Source: Nocardia sp. NBC_00508 (GTDB lineage: Bacteria; Actinomycetota; Actinomycetes; Mycobacteriales; Mycobacteriaceae). Taken from it: a stretch of DNA of 64,000 nucleotides. A program made the translations under genes and the position numbers. Shown in pieces: positions 31,205 through 40,103 of the stretch; the first letter of the stretch is position 1, and each line of letters starts with the position of its first letter. The stretch covers positions 7,440,001 through 7,504,000 of the forward strand of contig NZ_CP107852.1 of the NCBI RefSeq assembly GCF_036346875.1. The letters are read 5' to 3'. The notes below the pieces were generated by a model. The model had not been told where the DNA came from, ran no database searches, and worked only from the letters and a program-made list of their open reading frames with translations.

Positions 31205-31732
31205 TCAGTCGCCCAAGGGGCGAGCGTCGGCAAGGATCGTATCGACGGTCTGCTGGACCGTCAGGTCCGAGGTGTCCAACCAGAGCCCTATCCGGGGTGT
31301 GCTCTCCCGCAGCACCATGTCCAGACCCATGATGGTGAACTCGTCGTAGGCGTCCTTGCCACGCCCCGCCTCGCGGGAGGCGACCACCTCCGGACGTGGC
31401 GCCAGCACGACGACGTACAGCGGACGCGTGATGATCAGCTCCGCCATCCAGGGCAGGAATTCGCCGAGGACGATGTCTTGCACGACCACCGTGAACCCGG
31501 CGTCGGCGTAAGCGTCGGCCGCGCCCGCGGCCAGGCTGTAGCGCAATCGGAGCTGGTCGAGCGCCTCAGGTGACGGATCGGAGCTCATCTCCGCGCGGCC
31601 GTTCACGACGAATCGCCGGAAGGTGTCGCCGCGCACGTGCGCGGACCGCGGCAGCCGTTCGGCGAGTGCCTGCGCGACGCTGGACTTGCCCGCGGCCTGG
31701 ATGCCGGTGATCAGATAGACGGCGGATGCCAT
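31205..31732 (-). CDS. P-loop phosphotransferase/kinase
   Basis: A 175-residue protein with Walker A GIQAAGKSS at residues 10-18, an acidic base strand FTVVVQDIVLGEF and a lid-like Arg-rich segment (VVASREAGRGKDAYDEF). The layout resembles chloramphenicol 3-O-phosphotransferase-like and shikimate-kinase-like P-loop kinases. The substrate is unknown; a role in drug or small-molecule phosphorylation is possible. ATG 31732 is chosen over the ATG nine bases upstream because it gives the family-like MASAVYLITG start. Convergent with the FAD-Rieske gene. Confidence 0.72.
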   Translation of the reverse strand: MASAVYLITGIQAAGKSSVAQALAERLPRSAHVRGDTFRRFVVNGRAEMSSDPSPEALDQLRLRYSLAAGAADAYADAGFTVVVQDIVLGEFLPWMAELIITRPLYVVVLAPRPEVVASREAGRGKDAYDEFTIMGLDMVLRESTPRIGLWLDTSDLTVQQTVDTILADARPLGD

Positions 31733-31878
31733 GGTGATCATGATCGCGCGCCATCGCGGAGCCGTCGAGCCGTTTTCGTCGAACGCATCCGGCGACGACC
31801 GCGGTTTGCCCGACAACACCCGATGGTCCGGTATAGACCTTTGACGCGCTGTTCAGCCGACGGTTGTCTCTCCAGCCC

Positions 31879-32739
31879 TCAGCGGGCGGGCGCGCCGGCC
31901 TTCTGCTCGACATAGCGGGTCATCGCCCAGTTCAGCCCGCGCATCGCGAGGGTGTACGCGGGTGGGAAGTATCGCTGGGCCCAGAAGCCGATGCGGATGT
32001 CGTGCGAGGTGAAGACCAGGTACCGATTCCGCTCGACGCCGCGCACGATCGATCGGGCCGCCGCGTCCGGCGTGACCGCGTGCCGCATGAACAGCGACAC
32101 CCCGCGCTGCACCGCCTCGGCGGTACGGTCGACGCCCGCGATTTCGACGCTGTCGACCATCGGCGTGGCCATCGCACCCGGACACACCAGGCTGACCCCG
32201 ATACCGTGCCGGGCCAGATCGAAACGCAGCACCTCCGACACCCCGCGCAAACCGAACTTGCCCGCGCTGTACGGCGCGTGCCATGGCAGTCCGAACAGTC
32301 CCGCGGCCGATGACACGTTCACCAGATGCCCGCCGCGTCCGGCCGCGATCATCTGGGGGACGAACGCTTCGATCACGTGGATCGGGCCCATCAGGTCGAT
32401 GTCGATGGTGCGCCGCCACTGCGCGTGCGTCAGCTGGTCGACGGTCCCCCAGGTCGCGATCCCGGCCACATTCATGACGATGTCGACACTGCCCACCGCG
32501 GCGTGCGCCTCCGCCGCCAGCGCGACGACCTGGTCGTAATCACTGACGTCGGCGGCATTGGCCAGGTGCACGGTCGCGCCTGCCGCACGCGCGTCGGCGG
32601 CGGTCTGCGCGAGGCCGTCGGCGGCGATGTCGGTCAGAACCAGCGCGGCGCCCTTGGCCGCGGCCGCGAGTGCCGTACTCCGACCGAGGCCGCTGGCCGC
32701 CCCGGTGATCAAACAGGTCTTACCGCCGAACTTCGTCAT
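31879..32739 (-). CDS. Short-chain dehydrogenase/reductase
   Basis: A 286-residue classical SDR with the cofactor motif TGAASGLGRS (13-22), NVAG, the catalytic Ser in LVNVSSAAG and YSAGK as the Tyr/Lys pair, followed by PGAMATPM. The length and C-terminal RIGFWAQRYFPPAYTLAMRGLN are typical of the actinobacterial long-tailed SDRs near lipid-metabolism genes. NAD(P)-dependent; substrate unknown. Same strand as the kinase-like gene after a 146-bp gap. Confidence 0.88.
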   Translation of the reverse strand: MTKFGGKTCLITGAASGLGRSTALAAAAKGAALVLTDIAADGLAQTAADARAAGATVHLANAADVSDYDQVVALAAEAHAAVGSVDIVMNVAGIATWGTVDQLTHAQWRRTIDIDLMGPIHVIEAFVPQMIAAGRGGHLVNVSSAAGLFGLPWHAPYSAGKFGLRGVSEVLRFDLARHGIGVSLVCPGAMATPMVDSVEIAGVDRTAEAVQRGVSLFMRHAVTPDAAARSIVRGVERNRYLVFTSHDIRIGFWAQRYFPPAYTLAMRGLNWAMTRYVEQKAGAPAR

Positions 32740-32817
32740 AATCGACGACCATACGCAACCATGAACATCACTGTCTATGGAACCGGGAAATGGTGTCCCG
32801 CAACCTTCCGGCGGACC

Positions 32818-33855
32818 TCACCGGCCGTCATCCGGGCGGCCCGACCAGGGCACCGGAGCCAGCGCGACGGTGATGTTGTCGCCGCCGCCGCAACGCAATG
32901 CGAACTCGCCGAGCGTGTCGGCCGCCGTCGCTGGATCGGCTCCAGCGACCTGTTCGGCCAAGGCGGACGCGGCAGGCAGATAGTTCCACAACCCATCCGA
33001 GCACAGCAGCAGCATGCCGGGACCCGTGATACGCATCGTCCGCACGCAATTGTCCGCCCATGGCTCCGGCGGGCTGTCCGCACCCAGCCAGCGGATCAGC
33101 GTGTGCGCCCGCGGGTCGGCCATCGCCGCTCGCTCGTCCAGCGCACCGGCGTCGACCAGGGCTTGCGCCCAGGAGTCGTCGACGGTCAAGCGCCGCGAGG
33201 GCTCGTTGCCCGCCTGGTCGCCCGGCTCCGCCAGCCAATATGCCCGGCTGTCACCGACGTTGGCGACGGTGATCTCGGTATCGGCGCCGTTGTGCACCAC
33301 GATGGCGGACACGTAGGTGCACGATGGAGCCGGGCCATCGGGAACGTCGACGTCGCGGACGGCCTGCGCCGCGGCGGCGAGTCCCTGCATGATGGCGTCG
33401 GTCGGGGCCTGCCCGCCGGCCAGCGCCGCGGCGGTCGCGCCGACACCCGCGCGGACTGCCGCGGCGGAGGCCACCTGCGGCCGCGCCGAGGTCGAGACTC
33501 CGTCGCTCACCGCGATCACCACGGTCGTGGACGCCCCGGTAATCGCACTGTCCAGTACCCCTGCGGCGACAGCGTCCTCGTTGCGCGTATGGACGATTCC
33601 GCGATCGGTCAGCACCGCGACAGCGCCGAGGTCGGCGTCGAAGCGATCCGGGACCAGCCGGGACCGGCCGCAGTGCGCGCATCGTCCGTCGGTGTCACAG
33701 CGAGTTCCCCCGCACTGCGGGCACGGGGCCGGATCGTGGGCGGGCAGCGCGACGTAGCGGTAGCCGAGTTCGCGGTCGCAGGACGGGCAACGGCGGCTGT
33801 CGAGACCGACCGCCGCACACCCCGCGCAGCGTAGGTCGCTGCCGTCGTCACTCAT
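32818..33855 (-). CDS. PP2C-family Ser/Thr phosphatase with N-terminal zinc ribbons
   Basis: A 345-residue protein. Residues 1-65 carry four CxxC pairs (CAGC, CPSC, CPQC, CAHC), two putative zinc-ribbon knuckles. Residues 75-340 are a PP2C/SpoIIE-like phosphatase with metal ligands in VLTDRGIVHTRNEDA and VIAVSDGVS, ANVGDSRAYW, LLLCSDGLWNYL and CGGGDNITVALA. It would reverse phosphorylation by kinases such as the one at 7.2 kb. The ATG at 33855 overlaps a tiny upstream reading frame by 4 bp. Confidence 0.9.
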   Translation of the reverse strand: MSDDGSDLRCAGCAAVGLDSRRCPSCDRELGYRYVALPAHDPAPCPQCGGTRCDTDGRCAHCGRSRLVPDRFDADLGAVAVLTDRGIVHTRNEDAVAAGVLDSAITGASTTVVIAVSDGVSTSARPQVASAAAVRAGVGATAAALAGGQAPTDAIMQGLAAAAQAVRDVDVPDGPAPSCTYVSAIVVHNGADTEITVANVGDSRAYWLAEPGDQAGNEPSRRLTVDDSWAQALVDAGALDERAAMADPRAHTLIRWLGADSPPEPWADNCVRTMRITGPGMLLLCSDGLWNYLPAASALAEQVAGADPATAADTLGEFALRCGGGDNITVALAPVPWSGRPDDGR

Positions 33856-33968
33856 CGGACCGCTCCCGGGCCGACCGGCGACGGCGTCGCGACCGGTTCT
33901 CCGGCGCTGTCCGTGAGTCGTTGGCCCGAACGTAACCACAATGGCTCCTTGCTGGTGCGAACGTCCAC
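33852..33968 (-). CDS. Possible 38-residue peptide coupled to the PP2C gene
   Basis: A GTG at 33968 follows a strong ribosome binding site (AAGGAGG on the minus strand, complement of 33975-33981) and encodes VDVRTSKEPLWLRSGQRL... (38 residues), ending in an ATGA overlap with the PP2C start. The PP2C gene itself lacks a comparable RBS, so this frame may serve to couple its translation. No family is recognised; the frame also continues upstream to 34142. Confidence 0.35.
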   Translation of the reverse strand: MDVRTSKEPLWLRSGQRLTDSAGEPVATPSPVGPGAVR

Positions 33969-34167
33969 ACCGTCCTCCTTCGTCTCCCCGCCCGGCCAAC
34001 TCCGATCGCGATAGTACGGCAGCGTTCCCGGCGTCAGATCCCAGTGCTGGATCGACCGGGCGCTCAGCCGAGATCGCGGTAGCCGACGGTCTGCCGCCGC
34101 AGCGGCGGCAACCGGTGCGGCGGCATACGCGCGGACGGACAACGCGCCGCGAAAGCGCCCGCGTCGC

Positions 34168-35217
34168 TCAGACCAACTCGGGCGCGCGACAGGGCCGAGG
34201 GCCGCGCGAGCGGAAGGTCTGCGGCGGGCAGCCTTGCCAGCGACGGAAGGCCCGGATGAAGGAGGCGGCTTCGGCGTAGCCGAGCCGGGCGGCGACCTGT
34301 TCGGTGGTCATATCGGTGTGCGCGAGCAACACTTCCGACATCGTCTGCCGCACTTCGTCGAGCAGAGCCCGGAACGACGTTCCCTCTTCGTGCAGGCGGC
34401 GCGACAGTGTGCGCGAACTCATGTACAGGCCGAGCGCGACCGTCGCCTGATCGGGAATCTCCCCCGGGTTGCGCACCAGCAGATCTCGGACCGACGCGGC
34501 GACGCCGGTGCGGGTGCGGCGCCGGTCGAGCAGATCGCGGCACAGTTGGCCGCAGCTGTCCCGCGCGGCGTCATTCGGCGGTGGCAGCGGCTGATCCAGC
34601 AGGCCGCGATCGAAGACCACTCCGCTCACCACCGCGCCGAAAACCGGAACGACGCCGAAGATCTCGCGATAGCGCTTGATGTTCCGCGGCGCCGCGTGCC
34701 GGAAACTCACCCGCCGGACGGGGACGCCGACGGTATACAGCTCCCGATCGAAGGCGGGCAGCCCCGCCAGCGTCATTTCGGCGAAGAACGCCCGCATGCC
34801 CGGCGGAATCTCCGTGTCCTGGAACAGCAGCCGCGCTTCGCCGTCGGCTTCCGCGAAGCTCAGCCGACCGAGCGGCACGGTATGACCGGCACTGCGCTGC
34901 GCCACCTCGATCAGCTCGCGCAGTGTCCGGCTACCGAGCAGCGCGAGCCCCCACGGTCCGCGCAAGTGGAAGCGCTGACGAGCCGCCGCCTCCAGACCGA
35001 GTCCGGGTTCGTCGCCGAACCTGCCCAGCACCGTGTGCACCACGCGTAATTCGTCGTGCACCCTGATCTCGGCGGACGGATCGAGCAGCGCCGCAGGCGC
35101 CACCGCCGTTCCGGCCAGGCACTCGGTGGGCGCCATCCCGCGCTCTCCGGCGATACGCACGAGAGCACGCACGCCCGCGGTGCTGCGGAGGGAATCCCGA
35201 TCGACCATGGCTCCCAT
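34168..35217 (-). CDS. AraC-family transcriptional regulator
   Basis: A 349-residue regulator of the OruR/ArgR-like (arabinose-binding-like N-terminal domain) AraC branch. The first 220 residues form the effector domain (FHLRGPWGLALLGSRTLRELIEVAQR). The C-terminal 100 residues carry two helix-turn-helices: LGLYMSSRTLSRRLHEEGTSFRALLDEVR and TTEQVAARLGYAEAASFIRAFRRWQGCPPQTFR. It probably controls lipid or cholesterol-like catabolic genes nearby (inference). The frame may start a few codons later at M4. Confidence 0.88.
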   Translation of the reverse strand: MGAMVDRDSLRSTAGVRALVRIAGERGMAPTECLAGTAVAPAALLDPSAEIRVHDELRVVHTVLGRFGDEPGLGLEAAARQRFHLRGPWGLALLGSRTLRELIEVAQRSAGHTVPLGRLSFAEADGEARLLFQDTEIPPGMRAFFAEMTLAGLPAFDRELYTVGVPVRRVSFRHAAPRNIKRYREIFGVVPVFGAVVSGVVFDRGLLDQPLPPPNDAARDSCGQLCRDLLDRRRTRTGVAASVRDLLVRNPGEIPDQATVALGLYMSSRTLSRRLHEEGTSFRALLDEVRQTMSEVLLAHTDMTTEQVAARLGYAEAASFIRAFRRWQGCPPQTFRSRGPRPCRAPELV

Positions 35218-35423
35218 CCTCGATGAAGCGGTACTGCGCGGTACTGGCGCAATGTATCAATCGGGTGTGCCCCGCATCGGCGGATCGCCGAAATGGGGTT
35301 CCGGACGCGAGTCGGCCAACCCCTGTCGCACAGTCCTTTTCGGCGCCGTTCGTCGACCTCGCCGCCCCGGTGACGAGCTCATCCGCTCGGGTGCGTCGGG
35401 GTTCGATGCCGGTCCGGGACACC

Positions 35424-36068
35424 TCAGTCGCGCACGGTGATCCCAAGCGAACGCGCGAAGGCGGGCGCAAGGTCCATCAACTGCATGGGGGTGATCGTCG
35501 CGCCACGCAGGCTGTCGAGCCCGTCGCTCACGTCGACGGTGCGCGCCCCGCGCAAGTCCACCTTCGCCAACCGCGCCTTGCGCAACGACAGCCGGACCAA
35601 TGTCGAGCCGGGCACCGTGAGGTCGGTGAGCGCGGCCTCGGCGAAATCGCAGTCACGCAGCACACAATCGATGAAGGACACCTCGCGCAACTGGGCGCCA
35701 CGGAAGTTGACCGAGTCGAACTTGCAGCCTTCGAACCGCACCCGCCGCAGGTTCGCACCCGCCAGATCCACACCCGACATGGCGCCTGCCACCACCTCGC
35801 CATCCAGCCAGACCGTGTCGGCAAGCTCGGTGCCCACCCAGCGGACATGGCGCAGCCACACATCGCTGAAGCGGGTGTAGCGCAGGCTTCCCCGGTTGAT
35901 GGCGATCGAGGTGAACACCGACTCGTTGAATCGGGCGTGTCGTACGTCGAGGTCATCCAGTTCGCCGCCATCCACTCGGACACAGTCGTAGTCGCCTTCC
36001 GCCTCGAGATCGCCCTCCGGAGCGGTGAGGTACCGCACGTAGGGCAGGTCGTCGAGTTCGCGCGCCAT
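35424..36068 (-). CDS. Pentapeptide-repeat protein
   Basis: A 214-residue protein; residues 30-185 are built of A(D/N)LXX-type pentapeptides (DLDVRHARFNESVFTS, GVDLAGANLRRVRFEGC, NFRGAQLREVSF, CDFAEAALTDL), which form a right-handed quadrilateral beta-helix. Such proteins include gyrase-protecting MfpA/Qnr mimics of DNA, but most have unknown roles. The MfpA length is 183 and its acidic surface is not clearly reproduced, so a gyrase role is only a possibility. RBS GGAGGAAACGC precedes ATG 36068. Confidence 0.8.
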   Translation of the reverse strand: MARELDDLPYVRYLTAPEGDLEAEGDYDCVRVDGGELDDLDVRHARFNESVFTSIAINRGSLRYTRFSDVWLRHVRWVGTELADTVWLDGEVVAGAMSGVDLAGANLRRVRFEGCKFDSVNFRGAQLREVSFIDCVLRDCDFAEAALTDLTVPGSTLVRLSLRKARLAKVDLRGARTVDVSDGLDSLRGATITPMQLMDLAPAFARSLGITVRD

Positions 36069-36235
36069 GCGTTTCCTCCAGTTCGTCGTGCAGCTCGGTC
36101 CACACCGAGTATTCCGGTGCGCCACGACAAGTTCGGCGCCACCGACGCGGACTCAATCGGCAGACTTGTCCAGCCGCGCGGTCCACGAGAGCAGGTAGCG
36201 CTGTTGCGGCGTACTCATGGTGTGCGGCGCCGCGG

Positions 36236-39200
36236 TCAGCGCAGTGTGCGGATCCAGCGGCGGGTATCGGCCGGATCGATGACGTCGTCGACTTCCAGGA
36301 CCGTCGCGGCGGTGAGGGCCTTGCCGTTGGCGTAGGCGAGCTGGACCAGGTTGTCGAACGCCTCCTGCCGCTGGTCCGGATCGTCGATAGCGGCCAGTTC
36401 CTTGGCGAAGCCGAGACGGACCGCGCCCTCCAGGCCCATGCCGCCGATCTCCCCGGTGGGCCAGGCGACGACGAACCGTGGCGCGCGGAACGAGCCGGCG
36501 GCCATGGCTTGGGCACCGAGACCGTAGCCCTTGCGGACGACGACCGTTCCCAGCGGCACCGACAGGGCGGCGGAATCGATGAACAGGCGGCTGAACTTCG
36601 TGACCGTGGCGTCCTTCTCGGCCTCCGGGCCGACCATGAAACCCGGGGTGTCGCAGAGGGATACGATCGGCAGGCGATGCGCGTCGCACAGGCGCAGGAA
36701 CATGCTGAGCTTGTCGGCGGCGGGCGCGTCGATGGCGCCGCCGTGCTGGTGGCAGTTGTTGGCGACGAGGCCGAACGGTCGTCCCTCGACGCGGATCAGC
36801 GCGGTGACGATCCCCACCGCCCAGTCGCGGCGCAGCTCCAACACCGACCCGACATCCGCGACGGCTTCGATCGCGGCGCGAATGTCGAACGCCCGCAGGC
36901 GGTTCTCGGGGACCACATGGCGCGCCAGGCGCGGGTCCGGCGCTGTCCAGTCCTCGGTCGTCCCTTGAAAGTAGGCCAGGTAGCGGCGGGCAATGGCGAC
37001 CGCTTCGCCTTCGTCTGCCGCGACCGCGTGCACGACGCCGTTGCGGCGCTGCACGTCGATGGGGCCGATGTCTTCCGGGGCGTACACCCCGAGCCCGCCA
37101 CCCTCGATCATCGCAGGACCACCCATCCCGATATTCGCGTCGGCGGTGGCGATTACGACGTCGCACATGCCGAGCAAGGCGGCGTTGCCCGCGAAACACC
37201 GTCCGGACACGATGCCGATCAACGGAACCCGGCCCGACAACGCGCCCATGGCGCGGAACGTGGTGACGTCGAGTCCGGAGATGCCGGGGTAGTCGGTGTC
37301 GCCGGGTCTCCCGCCACCGCCCTCGGTGAAGAAGACCACCGGAAGTCGTTGCTCGCGAGCCAGTTCCAGCATCCGGTCGGTCTTGGCGTGGTTGCGCATC
37401 CCCTGAGTACCCGCCAGCACCGTGTAGTCGTAGGACAGCACGACCGCGCGCGACCGGTCGAGGCCGAACAGATCCCCATTGACCGTGGCGACGCCCCCGA
37501 TCAGACCGTCGGCCGGGGTGTTCGCGATCAGGTCCTCCTGGCTGCGACGTAGCCGCTGGGCGGCGACCGCGAGCGCGCCGTACTCGACGAAGCTGTCCGC
37601 GTCGACCAGGTCGGCGATGTTCTCGCGCACGGTCCGTCGTCCGAGCCGATGGCGTTTCGCGACCGCCTCCGGCCGGGATTCGTCCAGGCCGACGCGGTGG
37701 CGGACGCGGACCTCGGCGAGGTCGGCACGCACCGCGTCCAGGTCTATGGCGACACTGTCGCCTACCTCGCCGTCGTGCTCGGCGGCGACGAAGGTCAGCA
37801 GCGGTGCATGCCGGTCGACGACCGCTCCCGGCGCCACGACCTGGCGGCGCACGCACAAGGCTTCTTCGGCGCGTACGACATGCTGCATCTTCATGGCCTC
37901 CAGCACCGCGACCTCGCCACCGGCGGCGACGACGGCGCCGGGCTCGGCCAGGGCCACCACCGTGCCGCCCATCGGTGACAGCACCGCCTGCTCGCCGTCG
38001 GCCGGCAGCATCGAATCTGCCTCGACATCCGTGCTGCCCAGGCCGCGATGCAAGGTGCTGGACGAGGGCGCGGCGCTCGCGAAATCGCCTGCGCGCCCGA
38101 CCAACTCAACGACGTGCTGCTCGAACCAGGAAGTCGGCACGACGCTGCCTTCCACCAGTTCCGCCGATATCGCGCGCAGCAGAGCGATGTTGGTGTCGAC
38201 GCCGGTCACAATGGTCTCGGCCAACGCGTCAGCGCAGCGGCGCAACGCGGCGCGGTAGGAGGGGCCGGACGCGATGATCTTCGCCAGGAGGGAGTCGAAG
38301 AGCGGGCCTTGGCGCATCCCAGCGAACGCGGCGGTGTCGACGCGCACGCCGCTGCCGGTCGGTGCCGTGAAATGGGTCAGCGTGCCGGTGCCTGGCAGCA
38401 CGTCACCGACCGCCGTGACGGTTTCGGCGTTGACCCTGGCCTGCACGGCGAAGCCGCGTGCCGTGCCCGCGTAGGGCAGCGTCAGGTCGGCCAACGTGCG
38501 GCCACGCGCGAGATCGCACTGCACCGCGACCAGGTCGATCCCGGTGACCGCTTCGGTCACGGTGTGTTCGACCTGTAGTCGTGGATTGACCTCGAGGAAC
38601 CACGCGTCGTCGCCACTCACAAGGAATTCGACAGTGAGGACGCCGCGACATCCGACGGCTTCAGCGATCCGAACAGCCCACTGGTGCAACCGATCTCGCA
38701 GTGGCGCGGCGAGTTCGGGGGCGGGCGCCACCTCGAGCAGCTTCTGTTGCCGCCGCTGCACACTGCAATCGCGGTCGCCGACGCTGACGGCGTCTCGGCC
38801 GTCCGCGACGATCTGTACCTCGATGTGGCGGGCGTCGGCGACCAGCGCCTCCGCGTAGACCGCGTCGTCACCGAATCCGGCCAGCGCTTCGGCCCGGCAT
38901 TGCTCGAAGGCTTGCGGAAGTGCCGCCACATCCCGCACCGGGCGCATCCCGCGCCCACCGCCACCTGCGGCGGCCTTCACCATCACGCCTTCGGGGTGGG
39001 CGGTGAGCAGTGCCGCGATCTCCGCGATGCCCGCGCCGCGACCGGTCGCCGGGATAACCGGGACACCTGCGCGCTCGGCCGCGGCACGGGCGGTGGTTTT
39101 GTCCCCGAAAACGCGAAGCGCCTCGGGCGCCGGGCCCACGAATACGAGGTCGGCAGCGGCACACTCGCTCGCGAACTCCGCGCTCTCGCTGAGGAATCCG

Positions 39201-39439
39201 TAGCCCGGGTGGACCAGCGCGCCCGGACCCGCCTGCTTGGCCGCCGCGACGACCGCCGCGACGTCCAGATAGGCGGCGGCGCCGACGCCCGGCAACGCTA
39301 CGGCGTCGTCGGCCAGGCGGACGTGCAGCGCGTCCTGTTCCTCGGCGGTGTGCACCGCCAGGGTGCGCCAGCCACGTTCCCGGGCGGTGCGCAAGATCCG
39401 GACCGCCACCTCTCCCCGGTTCACCACGACGACATGCAT
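36236..39439 (-). CDS. Single-chain multidomain acyl-CoA carboxylase (LCC type)
   Basis: A 1067-residue biotin-dependent carboxylase. Residues 1-445 are biotin carboxylase (MHVVVVNRGEVAVRILR, MVKAAAGGGGRGM, FLEVNPRLQVEH). Residues about 480-560 hold the biotin carrier with EAMKMQ near 515. Residues 580-1067 are the carboxyltransferase (FFTEGGGGRPGD, GRCFAGNAALLG, CDTPGFMVGPEAE). The size matches the homohexameric long-chain acyl-CoA carboxylase described from Mycobacterium avium subsp. paratuberculosis, which carboxylates long- and short-chain acyl-CoAs. Upstream of ATG 39439 a 26-bp palindrome and a divergent TetR gene suggest direct repression. Confidence 0.92.
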   Translation of the reverse strand: MHVVVVNRGEVAVRILRTARERGWRTLAVHTAEEQDALHVRLADDAVALPGVGAAAYLDVAAVVAAAKQAGPGALVHPGYGFLSESAEFASECAAADLVFVGPAPEALRVFGDKTTARAAAERAGVPVIPATGRGAGIAEIAALLTAHPEGVMVKAAAGGGGRGMRPVRDVAALPQAFEQCRAEALAGFGDDAVYAEALVADARHIEVQIVADGRDAVSVGDRDCSVQRRQQKLLEVAPAPELAAPLRDRLHQWAVRIAEAVGCRGVLTVEFLVSGDDAWFLEVNPRLQVEHTVTEAVTGIDLVAVQCDLARGRTLADLTLPYAGTARGFAVQARVNAETVTAVGDVLPGTGTLTHFTAPTGSGVRVDTAAFAGMRQGPLFDSLLAKIIASGPSYRAALRRCADALAETIVTGVDTNIALLRAISAELVEGSVVPTSWFEQHVVELVGRAGDFASAAPSSSTLHRGLGSTDVEADSMLPADGEQAVLSPMGGTVVALAEPGAVVAAGGEVAVLEAMKMQHVVRAEEALCVRRQVVAPGAVVDRHAPLLTFVAAEHDGEVGDSVAIDLDAVRADLAEVRVRHRVGLDESRPEAVAKRHRLGRRTVRENIADLVDADSFVEYGALAVAAQRLRRSQEDLIANTPADGLIGGVATVNGDLFGLDRSRAVVLSYDYTVLAGTQGMRNHAKTDRMLELAREQRLPVVFFTEGGGGRPGDTDYPGISGLDVTTFRAMGALSGRVPLIGIVSGRCFAGNAALLGMCDVVIATADANIGMGGPAMIEGGGLGVYAPEDIGPIDVQRRNGVVHAVAADEGEAVAIARRYLAYFQGTTEDWTAPDPRLARHVVPENRLRAFDIRAAIEAVADVGSVLELRRDWAVGIVTALIRVEGRPFGLVANNCHQHGGAIDAPAADKLSMFLRLCDAHRLPIVSLCDTPGFMVGPEAEKDATVTKFSRLFIDSAALSVPLGTVVVRKGYGLGAQAMAAGSFRAPRFVVAWPTGEIGGMGLEGAVRLGFAKELAAIDDPDQRQEAFDNLVQLAYANGKALTAATVLEVDDVIDPADTRRWIRTLR

Positions 39440-39451
39440 GCCGCCCAGTGT

Positions 39452-39477
39452 TATTGACGTTGACGTCAACGTCAATA
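39452..39477. promoter_or_regulatory. 26-bp perfect palindrome, TetR operator between the carboxylase and its regulator
   Basis: TATTGACGTTGAC (39452-39464) is followed by its exact reverse complement (39465-39477). The site sits 12 bp from the carboxylase start and touches the TetR start codon. It also contains internal TTGACGT/ACGTCAA repeats, so it may bind two TetR dimers. Confidence 0.75.
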
Positions 39478-40103
39478 TGGACGACGATCGTCCCGTGACC
39501 CAGTCCACCTGGTCGGTGCGCGCCGCCCGAGAGCGTTCGCATACCTCCCGGCACCGCGACCTACTCGACGCCGCGGCCCGGGTATTCGCCGCACGCGGCT
39601 ACGACAACACCACCGTCGCGGCCATCACCGCCGAGGCGGGCGTCTCGCGCGCGACGATGTATGTCTATTTCGCCTCCAAGGAGGAGATATTCCTCGCGCT
39701 CGCCGCGCGGGTGCGCGACGACTTCCTGGCTGCTCAAGAGCCGGGCATCGAAGACGACGACCCGCGGACGATGTTGCGCGCCACCATCGCCTCGTCCGTC
39801 GCTGCCGTCGCCGCGGCGGGACCGCTGCTGCGCCTGATCAACGAGCGCGGCGCGGTGGACCCTCAAGTCGCGGCCCTGGCCGAGGAGATCACCGAACGCC
39901 CGATCCGACGCTTCACCCGTTACCTGCAACGCCAGCTCGAGGCAGGACGAATCGCACCGGTGGTAGCACCCCGCGTGGTCGCCGAGACCATCGTCTACGC
40001 GCTCACCGCGGGCGTCCTCGCCCGCCGGACCGCCGGCGAACGCAGCCGCGCCGAATACCGCGACGCCATCGGAACCGTCGCGCAAACCCTGCTGGGTCTA
40101 TAG
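39477..40103 (+). CDS. TetR-family regulator, probable repressor of the carboxylase gene
   Basis: A 208-residue TetR protein. The N-terminal helix-turn-helix is LLDAAARVFAARGYDNTTVAAITAEAGVSRATMYVYFASKEEIF. The C-terminal ligand domain is of the length seen in FasR/FadR-like acyl-CoA-responsive regulators. The ATG at 39477 overlaps the end of the palindrome; a GTG at 39495 is an alternative start. Divergent from the long-chain acyl-CoA carboxylase, so acyl-CoA or a related metabolite is the likely effector (inference). Its 3' end overlaps the convergent monooxygenase gene by 6 bp. Confidence 0.86.
   Translation: MDDDRPVTQSTWSVRAARERSHTSRHRDLLDAAARVFAARGYDNTTVAAITAEAGVSRATMYVYFASKEEIFLALAARVRDDFLAAQEPGIEDDDPRTMLRATIASSVAAVAAAGPLLRLINERGAVDPQVAALAEEITERPIRRFTRYLQRQLEAGRIAPVVAPRVVAETIVYALTAGVLARRTAGERSRAEYRDAIGTVAQTLLGL

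Noticed and set aside
36153..36218. 21-codon frame MSTPQQRYLLSWTARLDKSAD just after the carboxylase
   Set aside because: It starts 18 bp after the carboxylase stop and has no convincing ribosome binding site; too short to separate from chance. Could be kept in mind as a possible small accessory peptide.
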